Assembly: GCA_024743405.1 (NCBI GenBank)
Contig: JANSWP010000064.1
Coordinates: forward strand, 1 to 41,348
DNA length: 41,348 bases
Direction: 5' to 3'
Source: Bacteroidota bacterium
Lineage (GTDB): Bacteria; Bacteroidota; Bacteroidia; Chitinophagales; Saprospiraceae
The position numbers were made by a program, and so were the translations under genes. This document shows, in pieces, positions 8,494 to 18,785 of this stretch. The notes beneath the pieces were generated by a model. That model was given only the letters and a program-made list of their open reading frames with translations, did not search any database and was not told where the DNA came from. How positions within the stretch are numbered: position 1 is the stretch's first letter; each line of letters opens with the position of its first letter.

Positions 8494-8773
8494 GATAAAG
8501 CACTACAACCTCCGATCTAGAAGCAGCATTTTCTATAAGAAGGCGGTCTATTGTATATATATTATTTTTCAGTAGTATATTAGAAAATATGATATTATTT
8601 TAATTACTTTGATATTCGTTTTCCCGAATCCTATTGCTTATTTGGTTAATTAAAGAAACATAGAAAGCTCTTGATCTCAAAATTAAGGTTTCTGCGTCTC
8701 TATTATTTTCTAAATGTGCCATGGTATTCGGGATTTTTTTTGCGTTTTAAAAGTATAAAACACCCACTATCTC

Positions 8774-11700
8774 ATGAAAAAGGAATGTTTACTCCTGGTT
8801 CTATTCTTTTGCATTAACTTAAACCAAGTTTCAGCCCAATGCCCTCCTCCCGGTTTCCCATTACCAGGAGATAACTGTGCTCAAGCACCAGTATTATGTC
8901 AGAATATTGATGGATATTGTACTACTATAAACAATAACAATCAAGTTCAAACCTTTCCAGGTTGTCCTGGAAATGTATTGAATAATGATGAATGGTTTGC
9001 ATTTTTCGCAGGCACTCCTACCATTACACTACAAATTACGCCAACTAATTGTCAAGGCCCTCCAGGACAAATGGGTTTACAAGCAGCCTTATATGATGGC
9101 TGTCAAGGAAATGCTTTAGCTACTCAGTGTAATTGTACATCTGCACCATTTTTATTATCATCCAACAGCTTTGTTGTTGGACAAATATATTGGGTTGTAA
9201 TCGATGGTTGTGCAGGTGATGTTTGCGATTATACCGTAAATGTTTTGGCTGGTTCTACTGTTCCTACACCACCAGCTATGCCAGGACCTATCGAGGGAGT
9301 GACAGAGGTTTGCCCAGGTTCGATATTACCTTATTCCTTAAATCCAGTAATGGGTGCCACTCAATATGATTGGACGATAGTCCCAGCGATTGGTTCTGTC
9401 TCCAGTAATGATAATATGGCTACTGTCAACTGGACATTACCTGGTACGGCCCAATTGTGTGTGACTGTATCTAATCCTTGCATTAGTAACCCTGTACCTT
9501 CTTGTATCACAGTAAATTCAGTACCTATTCCACCGACAGACGAAGAAGCAGATTTGTGTCTTGGAAAGTCTACTATCTGTGCTGGTCAAATATTTTTTAC
9601 GCCAGGGGTTTTCCCCGTAACCTTAAGTTCCTATTTAGGTTGTGATAGTATTATTAATTGTATTATTATACCCATCCCTCCTTTAACAACGGATTTAGGT
9701 CAAATTGATCTATGCGGTCCTAACACCTATGAAATTTGTAATAACTTCATCAATCAATCAGGAATTTATTCCTACGATTGTCAAAGCTACCAAGGTTGCG
9801 ACAGTACAGTTATAGTCGATCTAGCCGTAATGGATCCAATTGCCAATATTGCCGAACCAGTTCCTGAAATTGGTTGTGGCGGAAATGCCATCATCACGCT
9901 AGATGGGACAGGATCTAATTTCAATTTGGTTCCCAATGGAAATACAACCTATAACTGGACAGGTCCAGGTATAGTAGGACTTAATAATGATGTTATTGTT
10001 ACAGTTGACCAAGCTGGATTATATTGTTTAGAATTAACGCATGAGAGGAATGGTGTTAGTTGTATCGATACTTATTGTGTAGATGTCCTTGAAGATATTG
10101 AAACACCTGATGCCCCTATATTAGATGGATTAACAGAAGTTTGCGATGGAGATATGGAGACCTACACAGTCACCCCTGTCGGCAGTGTTACCCCGAATGG
10201 CTATACTTGGACCAGCCCTAATGGAGAACCCATAAATGACATTTCAAATACCTCTGTTTCAATAGACTGGACAGGATCTATAGGAGGTGAATTATGTGTA
10301 ACCGCTGATAATGATTGTGGATCATCAGAACCGACCTGTTTGACTATAACGGTAAGCACAGGACCTGAAGATCCCATACTAGATGGCGCTAATAATGCCT
10401 GTGATGGAGCCATACAAACTTATACAATAACTAATCCGACAAGTGATGCAACCTGTTCATGGACAGTGCCTCCTGGAGCATCATTTACAGACAATGGAAC
10501 AAGTATCGATGTAGATTTCTCTGGCGCTAGCACAGGAGATGTATGTGTAACTTGCACAAATGACTGTGGCACTACTATGGAGGTTTGCTTAACAGTAATA
10601 ATTACGCCTATACCAGATGTGCCTATTATTTCAACTGGACTGACAGAGGTGTGTGATGGAAGCACAGAAACCTATTGTGTAGATCCTGATCCAAATGCTA
10701 TTGATTATACCTGGGAAACCCCAACTGGAATCATTCCAAATACTGGAGATTGTATAGATATTGACTGGTCTGGATTATCAGATGGCAGCGTTTGTGTTAC
10801 TGCAAATAATGATTGCGGTTCTAGTCAACAAACCTGTATTCAAATAACTTTAAATGAAAGTCCAAGTGCGACACTATCTGGTGGAGGTGATTTTTGTGTC
10901 TCAAGTGGAGATACCATTCAATTGGATGTAGAATTAACAGGGCTTGCACCTTGGAACTTGGTCTATACGAACGGAACAGATACTACTTCTGTAGCTGATA
11001 TTATGACTAGTCCATTTCTTATAAATGCTACCACCCCTGGAGACTATACTCTTATTAGTGTAGATGATGCCTCTATCTGTAGTGGTATTATTTCTGGAAA
11101 TGCCCAAGTTATCGAAAATGAATTACCAACAGTTGCTCTTTCAGGGAGTGGATCTATATGCGCAGGAAGTGGAGAAACAGTAGATTTGATCATTGACTTA
11201 ACAGGTGCCAATGATTGGATTGTAAATTGGACCGTAAACGGCGATGACCAAGCGCCATTAAATATTTCAAGTAGTCCTTTCACCTTAACCATAGGTCAAT
11301 CACAAGCTGGAGATGTAGAATTAACAGGAGTCAGTGATGCCAATGGTTGCACCAATGTTGGAGATGGAAACGTAATTAATATCACTGTTAATGACGAACC
11401 TGCTATTTCAAACATCTTGACGACTTGTAATGGTACAAATACAGGATATATTTTAACCTTTGAAATAAATGGTGGAGACCCAGCAACCTATTCGGTAATT
11501 TCAAATGTACTAGGAGTATCAGGTACTATAACAAATACAGCTCCCTACATCTTTACAAGTGATCTAATTTTGAATGGAGATGGATATTCTTTTGTAGTTA
11601 ATGATGGAAATAATTGCAACCCAGTAACCATTGAAGATGATGCAGTGCTTTGTGATTGTACAACCTCTGTAGGGTCAATGGATTTAGGGTTAATTGAACA

Positions 11701-14700
11701 ATGTGGTGACGATGTGGTAACCGCAAACTATGATAATACTAATGAGGTTTTAGACGCGGATGATACCTTAGAATATATTTTACACGAAGGGAATGGTCCA
11801 AATATCGTGAATGTTATCGCAACTAATACTACTCCAACCTTTGGATTTCAGTCAGGAATGACTTATAGTGAGACCTATTATATTTCAGCCATTGCTGGAA
11901 ATGATCTCGGAGGAGGTTCTGTTGATCAGGATGATCCATGTTTAGCAGTAGCGCAGGGTACTCCAGTTATTTTCTATGAGACCCCAACAGCTTTTATGTT
12001 TGGGAATGTCGCTATTTGTGAAGGTGAATCTACCGGCTTAAGCATTGAGCTGACAGGTGTTGGCCCATGGAGCTTACAGTATGATGATGGTACAGATATT
12101 AACCAAATCAACGGAATCAATGTCAATCCTTTCATCCTGAATGTTACACCAACGAACACGACGACCTACACATTAATAAGTGTAAATGATGACAACTGTC
12201 CAGGAGAGGTGGGAGGAGATATAACCGTTACCGTAAATACAGCGGTGCAAGTCACTAACTTAATGACTAATTGTAATGCGACAAGTACTGCATATACCAT
12301 TACTTTCGAGATCTCTGGTGGAGACCCATCTTCATATGAGGTGATAGGGGTAAACGGAACCATTTCTACTACCGCACCCTATATTTTTACAAGTGAAGAC
12401 ATCATTACTGGCATAGGTTTCAATATTTCGGTTGATGATGATGATAGCTGTGATCCTCAGACGGTTACTCAAAATATAGTCGTTTGCGATTGTGTTACGG
12501 AAATTGGTGAAATGGATCTAATTCCAATCGATGAATGTGGAGATGGTCCAGTTTTAGCAACTTATGATAATACAAACCAAGCTACCGATGCGGATGATAT
12601 TGTTCAATTTGTATTACATACAGGTAATCTAAATTTAGGAACTATCATTCAAACTAATGATACAGAACCTAGTTTTAGTTTTGATCCATTAACAATGGAT
12701 TATGGAACCACTTATTATATTTCTGCTATGGCAGGAAATAATGATGGTTCTGGAAATGTTGATCCTTCCGAACCTTGTTTTGCTTTTGCTCAAGGAACTC
12801 CAATAACTTTCTTTGAGATACCATCAGGAATACTTAGTGGGGCTATTGAAATTTGTGAAAATGGCGATGCCAATTTGACGGTTAATTTAACAGGCGATTC
12901 TCCATGGACAATCGTTATTAATGGTGAGTCTATTTCTGACATTGTAAGTACCCCATTTATATACAATGTAACACCTTCTTCAACAGATACTTATGTTTTA
13001 GAAACTGTAAATGACCAAAATTGTCCTGGTAATGTTTCTGGAGATGCATTAGTTGTCGTGAACGCAGCGCCAACAGTGAGTAATGTAGCAATCGAATGTA
13101 ACCCTACTAATACTGCATATACTGTTACATTTGATATTGAAGGTGGAGACAACACTTGTTATACCATCAATGGAAACCCAGGAACCTTAACTGGTAGTAC
13201 TTTCATAAGTGATGAAATTCCGACTGGTTCTGGTTATCTTTTCCAAGTCAATGATTGTAAAGATTGTGGACCAGTGGTTATTGAGGAGCCAATGATTATC
13301 TGTGATTGTGAAACCATGGCTGGTGAAATGGATGGAATTGATGCTTCTATTTGTGGCAATGGCCCTGTCGTGGCAACTTATACCGGTGGTGAAGTATTGG
13401 ATGCGAATGATGCATTATGTTTCATACTACATGAAGGTGATCCAAATGCTCCATTAGCGAATAACTCAACTGAGCCTAGTTTCCAATTCCAACCTGCCAT
13501 TATGAACTATGGGCAACCCTATTTTATTTGTGCGGTTGCTGGAAATGATAATGGAAATGGTTGTGTTGCATTAAATGACCCTTGTCGAAATATATCAACT
13601 ACCTGTACAGAGGTGATTTTTTATGAAATCCCTTCTGCTGCATTGACTGGTGATGCTATTATTTGCGCCGGTGAATCGGTTGACTTAACAGTCTCTTTTT
13701 CAGGTGGTTCTGCACCGTATACCCTATCCTATGAGGATGCATTTACTACGGAAATACAGACCATTACCACCATGGATAATCCCTATACACTATCTGTCAC
13801 ACCTACAGGGTCAACAGTATTCAATCTATTGACCTTAGAGGATGCTAATTGCCTCGGAAGTGCTACAGGTAGCTTTCCTGTTACAGTAAATCCAGCTCCA
13901 ACAATTTCAAATATTGGAACTTTTTGCAATGATACGAGTACAGGATATGTGGTAACATTTACGATCAATTCCTCTTCTCCAGATATAACAGTCAACCCTC
14001 CAAGTTCTGGAACCATAACTGCCACTGCGCCTTATATTTTTACAAGTAATGAAATTGATGCTACTCAAGGTTATGCCTTTGAAATTGATAATGTTAATGG
14101 ATGTGGACCAGTCTTCGAGTCAGATGGACCTCCTACCTGTGAATGTATCACGGATGCAGGCGCTATGATAAATGATATTGTTGATGCTTGTGAAATTGAT
14201 GCCATCACGGCTTTCCATGAAGGGGATGAAGTATTGGATGCAGACGATGTCTTAGGGTTCATGTTACATACGCTCGATGGAGGTGCTTTTGTTGATGCTT
14301 TGGCGACGAATTCCATTCCTTCGTTTGCATTTGATCCAGCAATCATGGCTCCTGAGGTGACTTATTATATTTGCCCAATTGCAGGAAATGACCTTGGAAA
14401 TGGATCTCCAGATCCCGCAGATGAATGTTTTAATGTAGGCCCTTGTGTTCCAGTATTTTGGTTTGCATTGCCAACTGTCAATATCACTGGTTCGACCACC
14501 ATTTGCGAAGGCGAGTCAACTGATGTTACTTTTGCAATGACAGGAGTAGGTCCATATAATATAGAATATACAATAGACGGAGATCCTCAAACCATTACTG
14601 TTTTCGGACAGGACACTTCTCTGACCGTATCTCCTGCCGTTGTTACCCAATTTGGTTTAGTTGGCATTTCTGATATTACCTCTGGATGTTCAAATACCGC

Positions 14701-16009
14701 ATCAGGTAGTATTACAATTGATGTCAGCACCCCTGTCAATGCAGGTAGTTCTACCGGTGATTTGCCCTTCTGTGCAGATGAAGATCAAACCGTTGATTTG
14801 AATACATTACTTACTGGAGCTGATCCTGGAGGGATATGGACTGACGAGTTAGGCAATACGGTTAGTAATACTTTCACCACTCTAGGAAAGCCAGATGGTG
14901 AATATATATTTACCTACACATTGGATGCTCAAGCACCTTGCTCAGATGATTTCGCACAAGTAAAAATAATCATTAGACCACTACCTATTGCCGATGCGGG
15001 AACAAATCAAACGCTGAATTGTGATATGACTATTGGTAGTTTAGGTGGCGAGAATACTAGTCAAGGTAATTACACTTATTCTTGGTCAGGAGGTTCTCCG
15101 ACTGATCCGAATGAAGCTATTACAACTACTTCGACTGCTGGTGTATACACTTTATTGGTGGTCGATAATGAAACAGGTTGTTCTGCTACTGATGAAATTG
15201 AAATTATGGTTGATCTATCCGCACCACAACCAACGCTTAATTTCTCTGATTTAAGTTGTTTTGAGGCAAATGACGGTTTTATTTCTTTGGATCCAATTTT
15301 AGGTGGATCTCCCCCATACCTATGCTCTATTGATGGTGGACCCTTTTCAAATGAAACCACCTTTAATAATTTGAGTGCAGGAATGCACATCATTATTTGT
15401 AGAGATTCAAAAGGTTGTGAGGTTGAAATACCTGTTGAGATTACTCAACCCAATCAACTTGGTGTCGAAATAATGGGAGACTTTAATAATGACGATCAAC
15501 TCGTAGATTTAGGTGATTCTGTTCGAATCACGGTTCAAGTAAATCTTCCTTTTGATTCTTTAGATGCTGTGATATGGACACCTGCGGAAGCTATTCCTTG
15601 CGACACTTGTCCAAATTTCTATATTACACCAGATGAACAAATGATGTTGACGATTACCGTGCAAGAAGGTAAATGTTCAGCTACCGATGATTTGACAATA
15701 TTAGTTCGTAAAAACCGCCCCATTTATGTTCCTAATGGATTCTCTCCTAATGGTGACAATAACAATGATAAATTGATTGTTTATGGTGGCAATAGTGTAG
15801 CGAAAGTTAAAAAGTTCGTGGTTTTCAATCGCTGGGGTGAATCGGTATGGGAATATAAAGACTTCTTACCTAATGACCCTGCCTCCGGCTGGGATGGGTA
15901 TTATAGAGGAGATTTATTAAATCCAGCCGTTTTTGTATGGTTTGCGGAAGTCGAATTTATCGATGGAATTGTTGAAGTTTTTGAAGGAGATGTAACTTTA
16001 GTTAGATAA
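8774..16009 (+). CDS. Giant T9SS-exported surface protein with PKD-like and tandem repeats, CHU_C C-terminus
   Basis: A 2411-residue secreted protein. Residues 1-21 form a signal peptide ending VSA-Q. Residues 25-165 are a Cys-rich N-terminal domain (DNCAQAPVLC...DGYCTTINNN). PKD-like domains, recognisable by 'G.TEVC.G....Y.V.P......Y.W..P' and ending 'CVT..N.CG....TC', occur near residues 172-250 and three more between about 445 and 690. Four diverged tandem repeats of 275-282 residues start at residues 878, 1160, 1435 and 1711. A SprB-like repeat (LSCFEANDGFISLDPILGGS) starts near 2160. The last ~95 residues (from IYVPNGFSPNGDNNNDK, ~2316) are the gliding-motility-associated CHU_C domain, a type B T9SS sorting signal. 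It should be moved through the outer membrane and held at the cell surface, plausibly as an adhesin or gliding-related filament; that role is inference. It is unusually rich in cysteine. Confidence 0.88.
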   Translation: MKKECLLLVLFFCINLNQVSAQCPPPGFPLPGDNCAQAPVLCQNIDGYCTTINNNNQVQTFPGCPGNVLNNDEWFAFFAGTPTITLQITPTNCQGPPGQMGLQAALYDGCQGNALATQCNCTSAPFLLSSNSFVVGQIYWVVIDGCAGDVCDYTVNVLAGSTVPTPPAMPGPIEGVTEVCPGSILPYSLNPVMGATQYDWTIVPAIGSVSSNDNMATVNWTLPGTAQLCVTVSNPCISNPVPSCITVNSVPIPPTDEEADLCLGKSTICAGQIFFTPGVFPVTLSSYLGCDSIINCIIIPIPPLTTDLGQIDLCGPNTYEICNNFINQSGIYSYDCQSYQGCDSTVIVDLAVMDPIANIAEPVPEIGCGGNAIITLDGTGSNFNLVPNGNTTYNWTGPGIVGLNNDVIVTVDQAGLYCLELTHERNGVSCIDTYCVDVLEDIETPDAPILDGLTEVCDGDMETYTVTPVGSVTPNGYTWTSPNGEPINDISNTSVSIDWTGSIGGELCVTADNDCGSSEPTCLTITVSTGPEDPILDGANNACDGAIQTYTITNPTSDATCSWTVPPGASFTDNGTSIDVDFSGASTGDVCVTCTNDCGTTMEVCLTVIITPIPDVPIISTGLTEVCDGSTETYCVDPDPNAIDYTWETPTGIIPNTGDCIDIDWSGLSDGSVCVTANNDCGSSQQTCIQITLNESPSATLSGGGDFCVSSGDTIQLDVELTGLAPWNLVYTNGTDTTSVADIMTSPFLINATTPGDYTLISVDDASICSGIISGNAQVIENELPTVALSGSGSICAGSGETVDLIIDLTGANDWIVNWTVNGDDQAPLNISSSPFTLTIGQSQAGDVELTGVSDANGCTNVGDGNVINITVNDEPAISNILTTCNGTNTGYILTFEINGGDPATYSVISNVLGVSGTITNTAPYIFTSDLILNGDGYSFVVNDGNNCNPVTIEDDAVLCDCTTSVGSMDLGLIEQCGDDVVTANYDNTNEVLDADDTLEYILHEGNGPNIVNVIATNTTPTFGFQSGMTYSETYYISAIAGNDLGGGSVDQDDPCLAVAQGTPVIFYETPTAFMFGNVAICEGESTGLSIELTGVGPWSLQYDDGTDINQINGINVNPFILNVTPTNTTTYTLISVNDDNCPGEVGGDITVTVNTAVQVTNLMTNCNATSTAYTITFEISGGDPSSYEVIGVNGTISTTAPYIFTSEDIITGIGFNISVDDDDSCDPQTVTQNIVVCDCVTEIGEMDLIPIDECGDGPVLATYDNTNQATDADDIVQFVLHTGNLNLGTIIQTNDTEPSFSFDPLTMDYGTTYYISAMAGNNDGSGNVDPSEPCFAFAQGTPITFFEIPSGILSGAIEICENGDANLTVNLTGDSPWTIVINGESISDIVSTPFIYNVTPSSTDTYVLETVNDQNCPGNVSGDALVVVNAAPTVSNVAIECNPTNTAYTVTFDIEGGDNTCYTINGNPGTLTGSTFISDEIPTGSGYLFQVNDCKDCGPVVIEEPMIICDCETMAGEMDGIDASICGNGPVVATYTGGEVLDANDALCFILHEGDPNAPLANNSTEPSFQFQPAIMNYGQPYFICAVAGNDNGNGCVALNDPCRNISTTCTEVIFYEIPSAALTGDAIICAGESVDLTVSFSGGSAPYTLSYEDAFTTEIQTITTMDNPYTLSVTPTGSTVFNLLTLEDANCLGSATGSFPVTVNPAPTISNIGTFCNDTSTGYVVTFTINSSSPDITVNPPSSGTITATAPYIFTSNEIDATQGYAFEIDNVNGCGPVFESDGPPTCECITDAGAMINDIVDACEIDAITAFHEGDEVLDADDVLGFMLHTLDGGAFVDALATNSIPSFAFDPAIMAPEVTYYICPIAGNDLGNGSPDPADECFNVGPCVPVFWFALPTVNITGSTTICEGESTDVTFAMTGVGPYNIEYTIDGDPQTITVFGQDTSLTVSPAVVTQFGLVGISDITSGCSNTASGSITIDVSTPVNAGSSTGDLPFCADEDQTVDLNTLLTGADPGGIWTDELGNTVSNTFTTLGKPDGEYIFTYTLDAQAPCSDDFAQVKIIIRPLPIADAGTNQTLNCDMTIGSLGGENTSQGNYTYSWSGGSPTDPNEAITTTSTAGVYTLLVVDNETGCSATDEIEIMVDLSAPQPTLNFSDLSCFEANDGFISLDPILGGSPPYLCSIDGGPFSNETTFNNLSAGMHIIICRDSKGCEVEIPVEITQPNQLGVEIMGDFNNDDQLVDLGDSVRITVQVNLPFDSLDAVIWTPAEAIPCDTCPNFYITPDEQMMLTITVQEGKCSATDDLTILVRKNRPIYVPNGFSPNGDNNNDKLIVYGGNSVAKVKKFVVFNRWGESVWEYKDFLPNDPASGWDGYYRGDLLNPAVFVWFAEVEFIDGIVEVFEGDVTLVR
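11405..14735 (+). repeat. Four tandem ~830-bp coding repeats in the giant surface protein
   Basis: Copies begin near 11405, 12251, 13076 and 13904 (spacing 846, 825 and 828 bases). Each encodes the same order of motifs: 'C..T.T.Y..TF.I.GGD', 'YIFTS..I..G.GY.F.V.D...C.PV', a 'C.C.T..G.MD' turn, 'VLDADD.L.F.LH.G', 'P.F.F.P..M.YG..YYI.A.AGND.G.G' and 'G..ICEGES..L...LTG..PW...Y'. The copies are clearly diverged in DNA, so they are old duplications. Further array change by recombination remains possible. Confidence 0.85.
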
Positions 16010-16031
16010 TAATATCAAATCAATTATTTAA

Positions 16032-16070
16032 AGAGCTGTTGGTGAACAATTCATCAACAGCTCTTTTTTA
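16032..16070 (+). terminator. Rho-independent terminator of the giant surface protein gene
   Basis: AGAGCTGTTGGTGA (16032-16045) and TCATCAACAGCTCT (16051-16064) form a 14-bp stem with one G-U pair and a five-base loop, followed by TTTTTTA. It lies 22 bases after the stop codon, so the next T9SS gene must be transcribed separately. Confidence 0.92.
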
Positions 16071-16194
16071 TTAAGGGACTTCGAAAATATTAAATTAGCA
16101 TTTAATAGGCTTTTTAATTGAATAACTCGTCCAAACAGTAAACTTTTCGAAATCGAACTCCGTTGAAGAATCATTAATTAATCTCAACCAAAAA

Positions 16195-18768
16195 ATGAAA
16201 ACTCAAATCCTATTTGCTTTGCTTTTGTCTTTCTCTTATCTGGCTGCTCAAACGCCTATTTCTAATATTATCAATGAATATTCAGCAGTTGAAGCAATTG
16301 ACTACTGTGAGGGAAAAATCAAATTAGCTAATAATCTAGACATCAATGAAGGCGATTTTGTGCTTATCATTCAAATGAAAGGGGCTACAATTAGCGAATC
16401 AAATTCAAGCGACTTTGGAAATATTCAGAACATTGGGAGTGCTGGATTATATGAAAAGGTAGAAATTAAAGAAGTAGATAATTCAGATATCTACTTAAAG
16501 CATTTTTTAATCAATCAATATGATATTTCTGGTCTAGTTCAAATAGTTACCATTCCAAAGTATGAAAACGCGATCGTGACAGATACTTTGAAAGGTAGTA
16601 GTTGGAATGGAACAGTTGGAGGAGTTATCACTTTTAAAGTGGAAAATTTATTGACAATGAATGCTCCAATATCTGCTTCGGAAATTGGTTTTCGAGGTGG
16701 TATTGGAAATGTATTAGATAGTGATTGTAGCTTTTTCACCAACGCTAATAATTATTTTTATGGATTCTCCAACTGGAGAGGCGCACCAAAAGGGGAAGGT
16801 ATTGCGCACACTATTTTAGGCAAAGAATCAGGTAGAGGTGCTCAGGCAAATGGAGGTGGAGGTGGAAATGACCATAATGCAGGAGGAGGTGGAGGTGGAA
16901 ATATTTCTGTAGGAGGAATTGGTGGGGAACAAGATGTCGCCGGATTTGGCTGTCAGGGAAATTTCCCTGGAAGGGGCGGAAAAGCATCGCCAAATAATGA
17001 AAATCGAATTTATTTAGGTGGCGGTGGCGGAGCAGGTCATACTAATAATGTGATACAAGGAAAAACAGGAGGGTCAGGTGGTGGAATCATTATTATTTTT
17101 GGAAATTCATTAGATGCACAAGGTCAAAAAATAATCGCAAATGGAGGTTCACCGGTTCAATCTTCTTCTGATGGAGGAGCAGGTGGAGGAGCTGGCGGAA
17201 GTATTATTTTGGGGTTTGAAAATATTATCAGTGACCCTGTTATTGAAATTTTAGGCGGAAATGGCGGGAGTATTCTTAGTCAAACTGATCGTTGTTTTGG
17301 ACCTGGAGGAGGTGGTAGTGGTGGAAGAATCCTAATGAACCAAAATCTTACAACTCTTAATCTACAAGGCGGGGAGCCTGGTGTAAATATTATCGTCTCA
17401 AATCAGTGTAATGGACCTTCCAATGAAGCAGCTAAAGGTGAAAATGGTCTCCAAGAAAATTATGATTCTATTTTTCAAAGCAATCAAGAGATTTTAGATT
17501 TAACAATCACCCAACAACCTGAGAATCAATCTTTCTGCATTAACAATGAAGCCGTTTTCACTTGTGGGATCCTAGGAACTTTACTTACTTTCCAATGGCA
17601 AATAGACCAAGGCAGTGGATTCGAAAACTTGACTAACAGTTCAATTTTTGAGGGAGTAAACACCAAAATTCTTATAATATCAATAGAAAATTTTGATTTA
17701 AATAATTCCTCTTTTCGTTGTTTAATCTTGGATGATTGTAATAATCAATTGATTTCTGAAGTGGCTCAATTGGAAATTATTGATAATCCTATTGTTGATT
17801 TCCAAATAAATCAAATAAATGACTTTGAATTCCAGTTCCTGAATCTATCCCAAAATACACAAACCATTCAATGGGATTTTGGAGACTCTAATTTTAGTAG
17901 TGAAAATGCGCCTTTTCATACTTATTTGACCGAAGGTGAATATACGGTAACCTTAACTATCTCCAATGACTGTGGAACCCAATCTATTGCCCAAATTATT
18001 CAAGTTGGAACCCTTCCTGTAGCTCAATTCAATTCAAATACTAGCCAAGGTTGTGCCCCCACTTCGATTCAATTCTTCGATACTTCATTGGGAAACAATA
18101 TACTTTCTTGGAATTGGTCTTTTGAAGGGGCAGATCCAACCAGTTCAACGGAACAAAATCCAGTTATATTTTATGAAAATCCGGGGATATTTGATGTTTT
18201 ACTAATAGTAGAAAACCAAGTTGGAAAGGATACATTGTTATTGGAAGAATATATAAAAATAGAAATTTTTCCAAGTGCTGATTTCACTTTCGAGGTAACT
18301 GATCTAACCGTTTTATTTGAAAATACATCCAATGGAGGAATTGACTTTATGTGGGATTTTGGCGATGGTACGACCTCAACTGAAGTATCACCTCAACATA
18401 CCTATTTGGAGCCTGGCATTTATGAAATCAGCCTAACTGCCACAAGTTTTAGTTGTGGTAGTACCATACAACAGACAATCGTCATAATGCCCAATTCTAT
18501 AATGGAAGATCATTTAGAAAAAAGGATGAACATTTACCCAAATCCAGCTTTCAATATGTTGTATGTAGAATTTCCAGAAGCGTTAAAAAGAGAGGTCATC
18601 ATACAGATTTATGATGCCAAAGGATCATTAGAAAAGGAGGTGATGGGTAAAAAAACTAAGATACAAAAAATAGATTTGGCTAATTTAGAACCGGGAATTT
18701 ACTGGATACAAGTAACAGAAAAAGGGAAAAATCATTTAGAAAAAATAGTCATTCTAAGTAACGACTAA
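16195..18768 (+). CDS. T9SS type A-sorted protein with glycine-rich region, Ig-like and PKD domains
   Basis: An 857-residue secreted protein. Residues 1-18 are a signal peptide (ends YLAA-Q). An N-terminal domain runs to about residue 215 ('LANNLDINEGDFVLIIQMKG'). A glycine-rich region at about 221-382 contains several runs such as GGGGGNDHNAGGGGGGN and GGAGGGAGGS; similar stretches are found in large Bacteroidota surface proteins and probably form a beta-helix-like or flexible sheet. An Ig-like segment (ITQQPENQSFCINNEAVF, ~437-530) precedes three PKD domains (~534-603, 609-690 and 694-763; DFGDSN and DFGDGTTST are the PKD hallmark turns). The last 80 residues (NIYPNPAFNMLYVEF ... LANLEPGIYWIQV) are a type A T9SS sorting domain, so the protein should be released or attached to the surface through A-LPS. 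The binding target is unknown. Confidence 0.87.
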   Translation: MKTQILFALLLSFSYLAAQTPISNIINEYSAVEAIDYCEGKIKLANNLDINEGDFVLIIQMKGATISESNSSDFGNIQNIGSAGLYEKVEIKEVDNSDIYLKHFLINQYDISGLVQIVTIPKYENAIVTDTLKGSSWNGTVGGVITFKVENLLTMNAPISASEIGFRGGIGNVLDSDCSFFTNANNYFYGFSNWRGAPKGEGIAHTILGKESGRGAQANGGGGGNDHNAGGGGGGNISVGGIGGEQDVAGFGCQGNFPGRGGKASPNNENRIYLGGGGGAGHTNNVIQGKTGGSGGGIIIIFGNSLDAQGQKIIANGGSPVQSSSDGGAGGGAGGSIILGFENIISDPVIEILGGNGGSILSQTDRCFGPGGGGSGGRILMNQNLTTLNLQGGEPGVNIIVSNQCNGPSNEAAKGENGLQENYDSIFQSNQEILDLTITQQPENQSFCINNEAVFTCGILGTLLTFQWQIDQGSGFENLTNSSIFEGVNTKILIISIENFDLNNSSFRCLILDDCNNQLISEVAQLEIIDNPIVDFQINQINDFEFQFLNLSQNTQTIQWDFGDSNFSSENAPFHTYLTEGEYTVTLTISNDCGTQSIAQIIQVGTLPVAQFNSNTSQGCAPTSIQFFDTSLGNNILSWNWSFEGADPTSSTEQNPVIFYENPGIFDVLLIVENQVGKDTLLLEEYIKIEIFPSADFTFEVTDLTVLFENTSNGGIDFMWDFGDGTTSTEVSPQHTYLEPGIYEISLTATSFSCGSTIQQTIVIMPNSIMEDHLEKRMNIYPNPAFNMLYVEFPEALKREVIIQIYDAKGSLEKEVMGKKTKIQKIDLANLEPGIYWIQVTEKGKNHLEKIVILSND

Positions 18769-18785
18769 AGTAAATTCACTTCATT

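Noticed and set aside
11405-14735. CRISPR-like array inferred from regular ~830-bp periodicity
   Set aside because: The periodicity is coding, the units are diverged in DNA and there are no short direct repeats with spacers; no cas genes are in the window.
10201-15393. Multiple minus-strand and alternate-frame frames inside the giant surface protein gene
   Set aside because: They are shadows of a well-supported 2411-residue frame with signal peptide, repeats and CHU_C end.
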